64,000 nt of DNA. It comes from Diplonema papillatum. Its lineage: Eukaryota > Euglenozoa > Diplonemea > Diplonemida > Diplonemidae. The stretch's first letter is position 1. The number at the start of each line of letters is the position of its first letter. The notes under the pieces were generated by a model. It made no database searches and had not been told where the DNA came from. It saw nothing but the letters and a program-made list of their open reading frames with translations. Position numbers and translations under genes: made by a program. The stretch spans positions 1 to 64,000 of the forward strand of contig JAPJBO010000785.1 of NCBI GenBank assembly GCA_030068145.1, in the 5' to 3' direction. Shown in pieces: positions 20,445 through 31,799 of this stretch.

Positions 20445-20680
20445 GCAGCCGCAATGAAAAGGTTCACAATGACTGTTATGTGCAGGAATGGAAGTAAAAG
20501 TCCACGAATAAATACTAAGACTACTGAGTATTTTTCATTGGAAAACGTTCACCCGCACCCCACCCGCACTCCACACGGACTCACACCGAGTCCGTGTGGA
20601 GTGCGGGTGGGGTGCGGGTAGGAGTCGTCGGCGGAAAAAAAAAAAAAAAATCTGCGCGGAATGCGGCGGACTGCATAGTA
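20445..20680. repeat. Right terminal inverted repeat of the 9.46-kb unit
   Basis: Reverse-complementary to 11223-11455. It contains a near-perfect palindrome of CACCCGCACTCCACACGGAC and its complement (20560-20610), and a poly-A tract at 20635-20650. It ends GGCGGACTGCATAGTA. Confidence 0.75.
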
Positions 20681-20748
20681 TGTTTTATTATTGAATTTGT
20701 ATTTAATTATTTGACCCTTGTATTATACCATCTTTGGGGGGCGGAGGG
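20681..20748. repeat. Right flank, shared with 4844-4890
   Basis: Starts with the probable target duplication TGTTTTAT (20681-20688). The AT-rich remainder matches the inverted block at 4844-4892, so this flank also belongs to a repeated element. Confidence 0.6.
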
Positions 20749-21640
20749 TGAGGACCCCCCTGCCAGTCGGCACCCTGTGCCACATGGAAGGCGTGGGTCG
20801 TTGCTGCAACCGCTTATCGAATATGAAACAAGAAGCGGCACATTTGACGGGTTTCGGGTTTTGGCTAACACAGAGCCACCCGAAGCATGGTGGGGGGCAA
20901 TACGAAGAACGCACCCCCAGTCTCTTTTGGCACCTTTGGCCAAGAAGATAACCATAGTTGTACCTCACTCCTCTCAGTGTGGAAGAGTCTTCTCGGTAAT
21001 GGGGTGGATGTCCAGTGGGAAGCGGTGCCGGCTCAACTCTGACAAAGTACACAAACTTGCGAGTTTTGGACGACAACCTCTTAGGAAAATAAAGGGGGGG
21101 GGGGGGTCGAATAATAACAGTTATTTGACACACGTCTGGTTGTCTAAAAACACTACCACTATTTGATCCTGCTACTGTTCGGCTACCCGGAACTTTTTTT
21201 ATTAGCGTTATTTGTGGATTAGAAGGTCGGTATTTTATAGTCTCCGGTTGACCGTAGAGGCTTGGGTATGGCGGGGGGTTGAGAAAAGTAAAAGAGTGCG
21301 ACTCGTTTCGGGTGTTGTGTCACTCCGTTGTGAAACCTTGTGAAGTCCCCTAACGCGTTTAGAGGGTGCTTGGGTTTGGGTAGGGTGTGGTCGTTCTGCT
21401 GCGGCGTGAAAAGCCAGGAAGTTTCGACGCTAATCTTCGACTCTTGATTAAGTAGTTCACCGGGTTGCGTGCTCGTCAGGAAGATCCCGGTGCCTGGCTT
21501 TTTTTATTATTCGACAAATCGAATAACAACACAGTGTTATTATTCGACCCCCCCCCCCCTTTACAAAACCCCAACAACACTGGTTAGTGGGATGCAGATG
21601 ACATTGATCCGAAAGAAAAGCTTGAAGGTGCACGCCATCC
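20749..21640 (+). mobile_element. hAT transposon fragment, copy B, with an insertion
   Basis: Nearly identical to 4265-4835 (a handful of substitutions). It encodes the same dimerisation tail at about 20781-21110. About 300 bp (21203-21505) absent from copy A is inserted between CCGGAACTTTTTTTATTA and TTATTATTCGAC. The inserted piece starts with the dispersed AGCGTTATTTGTGGATTAGA repeat also seen at 39236. The fragment joins repeat R directly at 21640/21641. Confidence 0.75.
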
Positions 21641-23098
21641 AATAGATTACACTTTAATCATGTTCAGGCGCGCACCAGTCGCTGGCTGCTGCGGCGAGCC
21701 CCGACACACAAGACAGCAAAAAAGGAGACGAAGCGGTTCCCAGATTGTCAACGAGGGTATAATTCGGCCTCCGGCACGTCGTAAGCGATTCCGATGATAC
21801 AGTCACCAACTGCCAAATGTCTTTCGCTACGAGCAACCCGAGAAAAAAAGAAACACTTGCGTACGCTCCTGGACCAGATCAGTGATCGGCTGAGGAAACG
21901 GTGTCTTATTTTCTTGAGGTTTCTACGTTGACGGGCTTCGTCAAGTAAGAACACGCCGGTGAAAGTTATCGAAGTAACGGTTTCATTTTCGTGGTTCAAG
22001 AAAGGACGCATCCGGACTGTCCCGATTCACGAGGGCGCCTGAGTTCGAGTGCCATCTGCAATGGATTAGCAGTAGTGGATTAGCTTCCGCAAGTCAGATT
22101 CCAAGGATTAGGTATTGATCCATCATCGTGCTGTGTTCACGTCTAAAAGCTGCGACTTGAAGCATGCTTCGCGCAAGTCAGTGGGTTGCATGCATATCTT
22201 AGCTTCTTCAGCAAGGTCAGATTTCAAGGATTAGGTGATTGATTCATCATCGTCTTGTCCTCGCTTCTGAATTCTGAGTTTAGAAACAGCTTTCAGCAGA
22301 CAAGCGGGGTGGGAGAAAACTGTACCGACCACTCCCACAGGTACCTGGTGTCCTTGTAGAGCAGCGGAGGCGGACGGCAAGGTGGGACGCTGCTCCGAGG
22401 AGGCACAAGGGTGGAAAGGGTGAGTCTTGTCTTCCTACCTTACCTGTAGGAATCATGCAGGTGTCTCGCACTACGCTGCAGCTCGACACATCGACATTTT
22501 GCTTTGTCCGAGAAGTACCCGCAGATGAACAGACATTGCTTGAGGACAAAATACGCCCAGGGCAACGCCGGACGTCTTGAACGCAGCGAGATGAAATGAC
22601 GACGGTGAATCCACAGTCGGCATGCAACCGGGCAGCAGCTTCGATGAGCGTGAGAAGCAGCAGAATCGATGAGCACCGCCTGGGTCTCTTGTCTTCCTCA
22701 GCCAGGCATGAAAAGATCATCAGACTGGATGCGAAACGGATGCTACCTGCATCGAAACAAACTGGATGCGATGCGAAATGGATGCGGCACCTGCATCGAC
22801 TTCACCGCTTGCGGTACACGTTCATTTCTACCGCGCACTTGCTTCCCAAATTGAGGCGACACACTTTAGTTCCATGTTGCATCCCCCCAATTATGTGCCA
22901 AACAAGAGCACATAACAAAGAAAACGGCGCGTGTCAAATAGCTGTTATATTCGACGGTGAGGACAGCCCCCCGGTGCGATGGAGCTGTACGGATGTACAT
23001 GGCCATGTTGGCACGATGACAGGCGAATGAATTGGGCATGCTACTCGGCCGTCGCAATACACCAGGGGAACCCCGAAAGAACTGCAAGCATTGCACAA
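21641..23098. repeat. Repeat R, copy 2 (uninterrupted)
   Basis: Matches 5699-5909 plus 8090-9344. It shows the empty site for the Mutator-like insertion near 21842-21852. No gene recognised. Confidence 0.85.
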
Positions 23099-24038
<940 letters not shown>

Positions 24039-24491
24039 AGGTGTCACGGCAAGTTTTGGCAGCCGCTGCTTAACAAGCGAGCGGCGCGAGCGCCGCTCGC
24101 GGCAACGAAAAAGGAAACAGCGTCGACCGGACGGGCGACCAAGAGGCCGCCACCAACGCCAGGAACCAGCGAACGACCAGCGCGGAAGAAGAGGGTGCTC
24201 GGCACCCCGAAGGAAGGCCCGATCGCCGGCCGCAAGCGGAAGAAGACGAAGGCGACCACACCCGACTCAGGGGTGCATCGAAGGAAGAAGAAGGTACCGA
24301 GGGCAAGCAGCTCTCAGAAACGACCGGGGACCACGGGCACACCAATGCCCTCGAAAGTGGAAAACGGGCACTCCTGCCCGCCATCGTACTCGCCGACTCA
24401 GTCTTTGGAATCGCAAGAAAGCCAAACCCCGCTAGCTCCACAAATGCTCGACCTCGACGACGCAATGGCAGGTGACGACGTCATCCGATAA
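24039..24491 (+). CDS. Probable terminal exon of a basic nuclear protein
   Basis: Follows a polypyrimidine tract and AG. The open frame (phase with 24195) reads WQPLLNK, then a long basic region (ATKRPPPTPGTSERPARKKR, AGRKRKKTKAT, HRRKKKVPRAS), then an acidic end LDLDDAMAGDDVIR and stop at 24491. Similar pieces occur on the minus strand: WQPLLNK near 38010 and a basic region ending DDVIK at 33964. Basic clusters suggest nuclear location or nucleic-acid binding. No known family. Earlier exons not found. Confidence 0.4.
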   Translation, partial: RCHGKFWQPLLNKRAARAPLAATKKETASTGRATKRPPPTPGTSERPARKKRVLGTPKEGPIAGRKRKKTKATTPDSGVHRRKKKVPRASSSQKRPGTTGTPMPSKVENGHSCPPSYSPTQSLESQESQTPLAPQMLDLDDAMAGDDVIR

Positions 24492-25384
24492 CCTGACTTT
24501 CAAGGCAGTGCATGTTGATCCGTGTGGCTCATGTACTTAAAAGAACTCAATGCTTAACAAAATTTGACGTGGGCGGCTTTGGATTTACATCTGCATGACA
24601 CCTCAATACAAAAGAAGTTGTCGACAACTAACAAGTAAAAGAATAAAACAAAACTACGCATTTCTTCTATGGGGCTCTCCGCCAGCAGCCTTCTTGAAAT
24701 CCCTGTCCATTTACAGTGAAGGGTACGGCGCGCTCCGTTGGTTTCACGCGTAGGTCCGTAATGTGCAGCTGCATCCGTACCTGTTGGCGCACGCAAGTTA
24801 AAAATGGAGTAGAGCGCTGCACAGATTCATCGGAGTCTAGCTTTCGCTTCTTCGTCTTGGCTCGGCACAAGCGGCACACCAAGTGCCCGCTGGGCACACC
24901 TGCACCGAAGCAACACCACCCAGAAACTCTATGGCCTCCCTTCAAACGAAGGGTGGACGGGAGATTCCCTGCTCGTGGGTTGATCGCCTACCTTGCATGA
25001 TAAAAGATGCGCAGGGAAGAGGGGAGCCTTGCGCAGTTCTTACGGGGCTCTTCGTCAACAGCCTCTTGGAATCCTCGCCCCATTTATAGTTGAGCTGCGT
25101 CCGTATCTGCTGGCGCATGCAAATATTATGGATAGAGCGCTGCACGTATTCGTTGGAGTCTAGCTTTCGCTTTTTTTGTGGTTATTGTGAGTTTTGGCTC
25201 AGGCACAAGCGGCACACCAAGTGCCCGCAAGCTTACCCAGTGGCACACCAAAACAGGCGTCCCCCCTGCTGCGCGTAAACTATGGAACTCAAAAAACTGA
25301 CAGCAGCGCGCGCACGGTGTGTCAGGCATGGAAGAAGTGCCAACGTGGCAACTACAGCCGTAGTGCACGAGACTGACGCCGCAC
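24492..25384. repeat. Diverged direct duplication of about 370 bp
   Basis: Sequence at about 24665-25020 recurs at about 25038-25260. Shared landmarks are GAGTCTAGCTTTCGCTT, GGCACAAGCGGCACACCAAG and TGTTGGCGCA/CTGCTGGCGCA. Lys/Arg-rich minus frames have a C-x2-C pair in only one copy, so no gene is called. Confidence 0.65.
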
Positions 25385-26115
25385 ACACAAGGTACTGGAA
25401 TGTCATCAAAGCGTGGCAATGGATTCCAGTCGTGCCAATAGAGTGTTGTCATTGCCAATGTGATTCCTGACAGGACTGCAATGTCATCAGAGCGTGCCAA
25501 TGGATTCCATGCCACAAAATAGCACTCAAAAAAGCACGTGTCAGTAGAGTTTTCCGTTTCATGAGTAAGTTCAATCCAATGAGATTCCTGAAAATACTGG
25601 AATGTCATCAGAGCGTGGCAATGGATTCCATGCCGCAAAATGTCACTCAAAACCCCACGTGGCAGTGGAGTTTGCCGCTACACGCGTCAATTCAATCCAA
25701 TGAGATTCCTCGAAACACTGCAGTGTCCTCAGAGCGTGATCTTACATCCCATGGACAGGACTGCATGCAAAAGGCGCGTGTCAGGAAAGTTTGCCGTTAC
25801 ATGAGTGAATTCAATCCAATGAGATTCCTGAAAGTACTGTATTGTCATCATAGCATGATAGTAGATCCCAGGGACAGTGACCACACAACGACACTCAAAG
25901 CGAACGTGTCAGTAGAGTTTGCCGTTACATGCGTATATTCAATCCAATGAGATTCCTGAAAGTACTGTATTGTCATCATAGCACGATAGTAGATCCCAGG
26001 GACAGTGACCACACAACGACACTCAAAGCGAACGTGTCAGTAGAGTTTGCCGTTACATGCGTATATTCAATCCAATGAGATTCCTGAAAGCACTGTATTG
26101 TCATCAGAGTACCAC
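25385..26115. repeat. Tandem array, 120-128 bp units
   Basis: TTCAATCCAATGAGATTCCT begins units at 25570, 25691, 25810, 25938 and 26066, with degenerate units from 25385. Early units are about 120 bp; the last two are 128 bp and almost identical, so they expanded most recently. Confidence 0.9.
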
Positions 26116-26295
26116 CTGCCCTCTCAGACAGGAACGAAGACAGCAGATGTCAGAATGAAGTGCTGACTGCAGTCGTGGACTTGCACCCGTGGCGAAGAGA
26201 GATTCAGCTCTCTGGCTGGAGGGAACCACGAACACGGCTCGGTACTAGGACCGCAGAACTTGGCTAGTTTCTAGAGACAATCTACGCGTGTACTG
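26116..26295. other. Spacer between tandem arrays
   Basis: Unique 180 bases; no feature seen. Confidence 0.5.
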
Positions 26296-27250
26296 TTGAC
26301 TATGGTTCATTACTATCCACCTTTGCAACTCGAGGGTCTGCGCCGATCACGGGAGCTGGCTGTCTTCTCAGAGGGGATGAAGGCATGCACAGCTGAATAT
26401 GACACATTACTATCCACCCTTCGCAACTCAGGGATCTACGAGCACAGTACACTGCGCAGCGGTGCTGCCTGCCAAGCGGGTCACCTTCTTGAACGCTGAG
26501 CAAAAGTAAGGCAGCCGGCACGTTTCCGACCGGACGACGGTCACTTGCCTCGCCTCGCCTGGGCAGTGCTGTGCGCGGCGACGGCGATGCAGAGCTGATG
26601 CGCACCGGTGCTACAACCTGGCTGCGGTTTGGGGGTTTGATGTTCTTCCTTAAGGAACTGCCTGGGAATTGGCTTGTGGGGGTGATTTCGCCTTGTTTTT
26701 TTGCATTTTGCGGCCATTATTTCAGCCTAAACGAGCGTCCGACCACAGCTGACAATGACTCATTACTATCCACCCTTCGCAACTCGAGGGCCTGCGACGA
26801 TCACGGGAGCTGGCTGTCTTCTTAGGAGAGAGCAAGGCACGCACAGCTGGCTGTGACTCATTACTATCCACCCTTCGCAACTCAAAGAACTGCGACGATC
26901 ACAGGAGAGTGGCTGTCTTCTTCGAAGGGATCAAGGCGTGTACTGCTGACTATGACTCATTACTATCCACCCTTCGCAACTCAAAGATCTGCGACGATCA
27001 CAGGAGAGTGGCTGTCTTCTTCGAAGGGATCAAGGCGTGTACTGCTGACTATGACTCATTACTATCCACCCTTCGCAACTCAAAGAACTGCGACGATCAC
27101 AGGAGAGTGGCTGTCTTCTTCGAAGGGATCAAGGCGTGTACTGCTGACTATGACTCATTACTATCCACCCTTCGCAACTCAAAGATCTGCGACGATCACG
27201 GAAGAGCGGATGTTCTTCTTAGAGGGATCAAGGCACGTACTGCTGACTAC
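26296..27250. repeat. Tandem array, 99-bp unit
   Basis: ATTACTATCCACCCTTCGCA starts units near 26760, 26858, 26958, 27057 and 27156, plus two outliers near 26309 and 26407. The length is a multiple of three, so several frames stay open over hundreds of bases. With at least two frames equally open and no start context, these are not called genes. Confidence 0.9.
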
Positions 27251-27913
27251 ATTGACTTTCTCCTGTTGAGGAGGAATGTAAGCACACTGGACCAAGAAAA
27301 AGGAGAGGAACGCGCGGTTTCGTTTTCGGTTTGTTTCTTCGTCTTTGGATCAGAACGACAAGAGGCACAAGGGGGGCTGCGCCCGGAAATATGAAGTCTA
27401 AGGAGCGGCGGAGAAGGGGAGGGGGATCGCAAGAACGTGCTTGGAATGGATATGTGCTCAACACCGCTCTGGTTCCGTCTGCGTCTGTTTCGGTCCTTGT
27501 TTAAGCCACTGACACAAGGCGGACCACCATCAGCGCGGAACCTGTGTGCCTGCAGACAGGACAGCGGTGTCTGGTTGCGGCTTGTGGGTTTGGCACCCTA
27601 AGCCTCGCACACGTGTTAGACTCCTTGGTCCGTGTTTCGACACGGGTAGTAGGGGCAAGGGAGGGTGGGAAGAAAGAACTCAGTCTTAGAAGACCCGCCT
27701 CAACCCACCCGAATTATTCTGTTGTGGGCTCGGGTGGTGCGTTCATCCTGCCATGCGCTTTTCGTATACTAAAGTAGTTGACCGCTTCGCCGGAAGTTAG
27801 CAAACGCCCGAATTTAGCACCACTCGAACGCAGCATCGCCCGAACTTTACTGTTGCCCGAACTTTAAATGCTGCCTCTCGGCGCCTGTCTTACCCGCGCG
27901 CCACGTCTCTCTT
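27251..27913. repeat. Dispersed repeat pieces
   Basis: GCAAGAACGTGCTTGGAATG (about 27430) with its surroundings recurs near 35370. AACCCACCCGAATT (about 27700) with its surroundings recurs near 39570. CGCCCGAA-type short motifs occur at 27805-27865. No gene. Confidence 0.6.
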
Positions 27914-28070
27914 TTAGCGTTTCTTGTGGTTTAGAGGTTCGGTGTTTTAGGGTCTCCGGTTGACCATTGAGGCTGGGAGTCGGGTAGTGTGTGAGAAATG
28001 TGGGCACAACTACGCACTTCAACTACGGCTCGCCGAGTTTATAACTGGGTGCGACCGACACCAAGAAGAA
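27914..28070. repeat. Dispersed repeat with TTTTAGGGTCTCCGGTTGACC core
   Basis: One of at least eight related copies in the window (also near 21205, 32405, 32530, 33427, 33690, 36350, 37390 and 39236). This copy extends about 150 bp and shares TAGCGTTTxTTGTGGTTTAG, GGGAGTCGGGTAG and CAACTACGGCT with the copies at 32.4 and 33.4 kb. Confidence 0.75.
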
Positions 28071-28127
28071 ATTCGCTTTGAATTTCTTGTCTTGGCCCCC
28101 AACGCACTTCTCTGTGACGAGTGCGCC

Positions 28128-28620
28128 ATATCATGCAGGGTCAAAAACGTGTGTCTTTTTTGGAAAACGCTGCCGCGGGGCCGGTGGCCCCCAAGAAAAA
28201 AAAATTGGGGAAGGAACATTTCCGGAGTTGGGGCTTGCACTGATAAACGAAGCAACGGACGATCAGCATCAACTGACCAAAGGTGATGAAAAATGATAAG
28301 GCAAAAGTTTCTTGTTCATCGCGTGTACAGGGTATAAACCTCTCTGGGGGGGGTTTTCCTGTATTAGCACTTTTTCGTTGGCTTCGTTTTCTCTTTCATG
28401 TGCAACCGTTGTTCCGGAAATGTTCCCGTCAGTACGGATGTACTATTAAAAAAAGAAATTGCTCAGCTTCATCAAAAATCACCGCAGTTTTTGCTCCAAA
28501 TTTATTTTTCTCAAAACCCCAATTTTTTTCCAGAAAAAATGGGTGGCCATTTTTTTTTTGGGCCTAAATCCCTGTTACCAAAAAGACACAAGATTTTGAC
28601 CCTTGATCCATCCCTGGTAT
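28128..28620. repeat. Composite of dispersed repeats
   Basis: CATGCAGGGTCAAAA at 28133 recurs near 51233. About 110 bp from AACATTTCCGGAGTTGGGGC (28216) recurs at 52246. The AT-rich part at 28440-28615 recurs at 58594-58715. This suggests one longer element sampled in several places. Confidence 0.7.
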
Positions 28621-29130
28621 CCAGAAAGGTTGAGCAGCCAGCTCTTGACACGGCAGAGAGGAAGAGAGTGTTCCTATGCGTCGCTTTTTTTTTGCTTTTC
28701 TCTATCATCGCACGCAAGGACAAAGAGCTTCTAAGGGGGGGGTGGGCGGATGAGAGTTGACAAAAGGAAAGGAGATAACACGTATAAAGGGGCGGGGGGA
28801 TCAATAACTACAGGTGGGCGTACTCGTGCTGTGATACTAGGACGGCGCGCTAGCAAGTTACTCATGAGCTCCTGCGCTGATAGCTGCTAGTGCTAGTGCA
28901 TAAGGGCTGCTGAGGTGCTGTACACACATCCCACCATCCACAGTGTGTATGCTGATGGTATTCCAGCACCTACGTACTCATGACGCCGTAGGTACCAGGG
29001 ATGCACAACAGGTGGTATGTGGTCCTCGGGACCTTTACACCATGCTGGTGGTATCCACAGCACCTCGGTATCATCTCGTAGGTATCAGGGATGCACAGCA
29101 GGTATACACTGGACGGGGCGAATGGCCCCG
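28621..29130. other. No gene; short local duplication
   Basis: GTAGGTAxCAGGGATGCACA occurs at about 28988 and 29081. G-rich and AT-rich stretches otherwise. Nothing else supported. Confidence 0.5.
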
Positions 29131-30768
29131 TCAAAGAGAAACCGTCCACTTCGGGCGTGCTGGGTCAGGAAGTTGTAGGAGCACACTTGCTCGGTGGTCA
29201 TCCGCTGCTATCTCCTCCAGTACAAACGCCTATCGGGGAGATCCACATCAGAAATGCGCGAAGGCCGCAATAGGTTCGTTGGACAAAGATTTTGCTGATC
29301 TCCGCGCTCAACAAACGGAGTGTGGCAACCGTCTTCTCAACAGACGCAGCTGAGGTCTACACACAGGGCTCAGGCAGAACAGGATTCTACGGCTCGTCGG
29401 CCACTTCAGGCAAGAAAGGTGCCGAGTATGCTCGATGAGTTCCACAACAAAAGAATATGCGCAAAGGCCGCAATAAGGTTCTTTAGACCAAAATCTTGTT
29501 GATGCCCGCGCTCGGCAAACGGAGTGTGTCAAAATGTCTTCTCAACAGACGCAAGGGGGCCCAAAGACAGGGCTCAGGCTGAACAGAATTATACGGCTCG
29601 TCGGCCACTTCAGCAAAGAAATGTGAAAACGGGAAAGGTGTCGAGTAGAAGTTGAAGTGCTGGGTCAGGAAGTCGTGGTAGCACGCTCGCTCGATGGCCA
29701 TCCGCTTATATCTCCTCCCAGTACATCCACATCAGAAATTCGCGAAGGCCGCAAAAGGTTCTTTAGACCAAAAAGTCACTGATCCCCACGCTCGACGAAC
29801 GGAGTGTGTCAAACGTCTTCTCAACAGACGCAAGGGGGCCCAGCAGAGGTCTCACACAGGGCTCAAGGCAGGACAGAACTCTCAACTCTACGGCTCGTCG
29901 GCTACTTCAGGCAAAAAGGGTGCCGAGTAGAAGTTGAAGTGCTGGGTCAGGAAGTTGTGGTAGCACGCTCGCTCGATGGCCATCCGCTTATATGTCCTCC
30001 CAGTACATCCACATCAGAAATTCGCGAAGGCCGCAAAAGGTTCTTTAGACCAAAAAGTTACTGATCTCCACGCTCGACGAACGGAGTGTGTCAAACGTCT
30101 TCTCAACAGACGTGGAGAGGTAGTGATCCTTCCGTCCTCCTGGAGCTCTAGAGCTTCCAGGAGGGGAGGACCCCCTTTCCTATATTGGGCATGACCCCTT
30201 TTCCCGAACTGGGGGGGTCGGCGACGGCAAGGGGGCCCAGCAGAGGTCACACAGGGCTCAAGGCTGGACAGAACTCTCACCTCTACGGCTCGTCGGCCGC
30301 TGAGCCTCGTCACGGACCAAGATCCGCTTGAAGAAGTCTGTGCACTCGGGGGACAGCCGCCTGTCGGGGAGCTCCACGTCCACGTGCGCGATAGCTGCGA
30401 TGAGATCCTGCTGGTCTTCGTACTCAGCGAACAGCGTGTGTCCGAACGTCATCCCGTACGCCAGAACTCCGAGGGCCCACACGTCGGCCTTCTCCCCCTG
30501 GAGCTTGCCGCCGAGGAACCCCGGGGCAAGGTAATCCAGCGCGCTGGCTCAGGATGTCGCGGTAGCACACTTGTTCGACGGTCATCCGCTTCTGTCTTGT
30601 CCGAGTACAAGTCGCTTATCGGGGAGATCCATCCAAAAATGCGCAAAGGCCACAAAAGTTTCTTGACCAATTTCTTTTTGCTGAGTGTGTCAAACGTCTT
30701 CTCGACAGACGCAAGGGGGCCCAGCAGAGGTCTCACACAGGGCTCAAGGCTGGACAGAACTCTCAACT
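29131..30768 (-). pseudogene. Array of broken kinase 3' ends
   Basis: The segment encoding the kinase tail (GGTCAGGAAGTxGTGGTAGC on the plus strand) occurs at about 29159, 29660, 29941 and 30543 before the intact copy at 30822. It is accompanied by repeated downstream sequence (ACGGCTCGTCGGC, CAGGGCTCA). Spacings are about 280, 500 and 600 bp. Most copies keep only the last 20-40 codons plus 3' flank, so this is local segmental duplication downstream of the gene. Confidence 0.8.
30258..30540 (-). pseudogene. Broken kinase C-lobe copy
   Basis: Within the array, this stretch encodes the kinase segment from VWALGVLAY through DLIAAIAHVDVELPDRRLSP and FFKRILVRDEAQR, nearly identical to the intact gene (30829-31060), then diverges. 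There is no N-lobe. Young duplicate. Confidence 0.85.
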
Positions 30769-31740
30769 CTACGGCTCGTCGGCTACTTCAGGCAAAAAGG
30801 GTGCCGAGTAGAAGTTGGCGTGCTGGGTCAGGAAGTCATGGTAGCACACTTGCTCGATGGTCATCCGCTGAGCCTCGTCACGGACCAAGATCCGCTTGAA
30901 GAAGTCTGTGCACTCGGGGGACAGCCGCCTGTCGGGGAGCTCCACGTCCACGTGCGCGATAGCTGCAATGAGATCCTGCTGGTCTTCGTACTCCGCGAAC
31001 GGCGTGTGTCCGAACGTCATCTCGTACGCCAGAACTCCGAGGGCCCACACGTCGGCCTTCTCCCCCTGGAGCTTGCCGCCGAGGAACTCCGGGGCAAGGT
31101 AATCCAGCGTGCCGCAAAGGGTCCCCCTCCTCTCCTGCGGTGTCAGCAGCACGCCGGCTGACCCAAAATCGGCGAGTTTCACGTTCCGGTTGCTGTCGAT
31201 CAGGCAGTTTTCGAGCTTCAAGTCCCTGTGGATCACCACTGGGCTGTGCTTGTGAAGGTAAGCGAGGGCAAGAGCCACCTGGCGGACGTAGAAGGCAACT
31301 GTGGCCTCTGGCAGTTGTCCGATGGTCCTGTGGAAGTAATGCGCCATATCACCGTGCTCGCAGTATTCGAGTACCAGGTATTTGTACTCAGCATCCTCGA
31401 AGACGCTGTGCAGTCTGACGATGAAGGGGTGCTTCAGGCGGAGGTGGACAGTGGTCTCCGTCTTCCAGCACCGCTTCGCCGCCGCGGCGGCCTCGGCCGT
31501 CATGTCGAGTAGCGCCAGCTTGTCCAACATCTTCACCGCCACGATCCGCCCGGTCTCCCGCTCGCGCGCTTTGTACACGACGGCCATGTTCGTCCTTCCG
31601 ATCTCCTCCACGAGTTCGAGCTGCTCTATGCCCGTCACCGTCGGCAGGGGCCGGTCGTCCTCCAACTCCACCACCCGCTTCTGCACGGGCAGGCCGCTGG
31701 CGTCCCTTCTCACTGTGTACACACGCTTCGCCGCCGACAT
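30769..31740 (-). CDS. Aurora-like serine/threonine protein kinase
   Basis: An intronless 323-residue kinase from ATG at 31740. The N-lobe has VAVK with Lys70 and Glu95 in helix C; the glycine loop is degenerate (IGRTNMAVVYKA, only the first Gly kept). The catalytic loop is HRDLKLEN (171-178), DFG at 191-193, activation segment RRGTLCGTLDYLAPE (205-218) with Thr207 in the position Aurora kinases phosphorylate, then WALGVLAYEMTFGHTPF. Aurora kinases govern mitotic spindle and chromosome segregation; GTLDYLAPE and the C-lobe favour Aurora over polo kinases. It has a very short N-terminal region (about 40 residues). It is surrounded by broken copies on both sides. The loop may reduce activity, but Lys, Asp and DFG are intact. 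Confidence 0.85.
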   Translation of the reverse strand: MSAAKRVYTVRRDASGLPVQKRVVELEDDRPLPTVTGIEQLELVEEIGRTNMAVVYKARERETGRIVAVKMLDKLALLDMTAEAAAAAKRCWKTETTVHLRLKHPFIVRLHSVFEDAEYKYLVLEYCEHGDMAHYFHRTIGQLPEATVAFYVRQVALALAYLHKHSPVVIHRDLKLENCLIDSNRNVKLADFGSAGVLLTPQERRGTLCGTLDYLAPEFLGGKLQGEKADVWALGVLAYEMTFGHTPFAEYEDQQDLIAAIAHVDVELPDRRLSPECTDFFKRILVRDEAQRMTIEQVCYHDFLTQHANFYSAPFLPEVADEP

Positions 31741-31799
31741 CTTTTTTTTTCTTGCTGCCTTTTTTTTCTTTATTTTTTCTTTATTTTCTTGTTTCCTGC

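Larger units (their letters stand above)
11223..20680. mobile_element. 9.46-kb transposon-like unit carrying a Penelope-USP gene and an hAT gene
   Basis: The unit is bounded by inverted repeats of about 230 bp and a probable 8-bp duplication. It contains two divergent long genes: a Penelope-like RT fused to a deubiquitinase (minus) and an hAT transposase (plus). The simplest reading is an hAT element that acquired a Penelope-like gene, or into which one inserted near the transposase promoter. The alternative is that the inverted ends are Penelope pseudo-LTRs in inverted array. No tandem copy of the RT is present to support that alternative. Confidence 0.6.

Noticed and set aside
25385-27250. 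CRISPR-like array
   Set aside because: Units are contiguous 99-128 bp tandem repeats without unique spacers, in a eukaryotic context.
26853-27394. Repeat proteins of 138 and 161 residues
   Set aside because: The 99-bp unit is a multiple of three and at least two frames are equally open.
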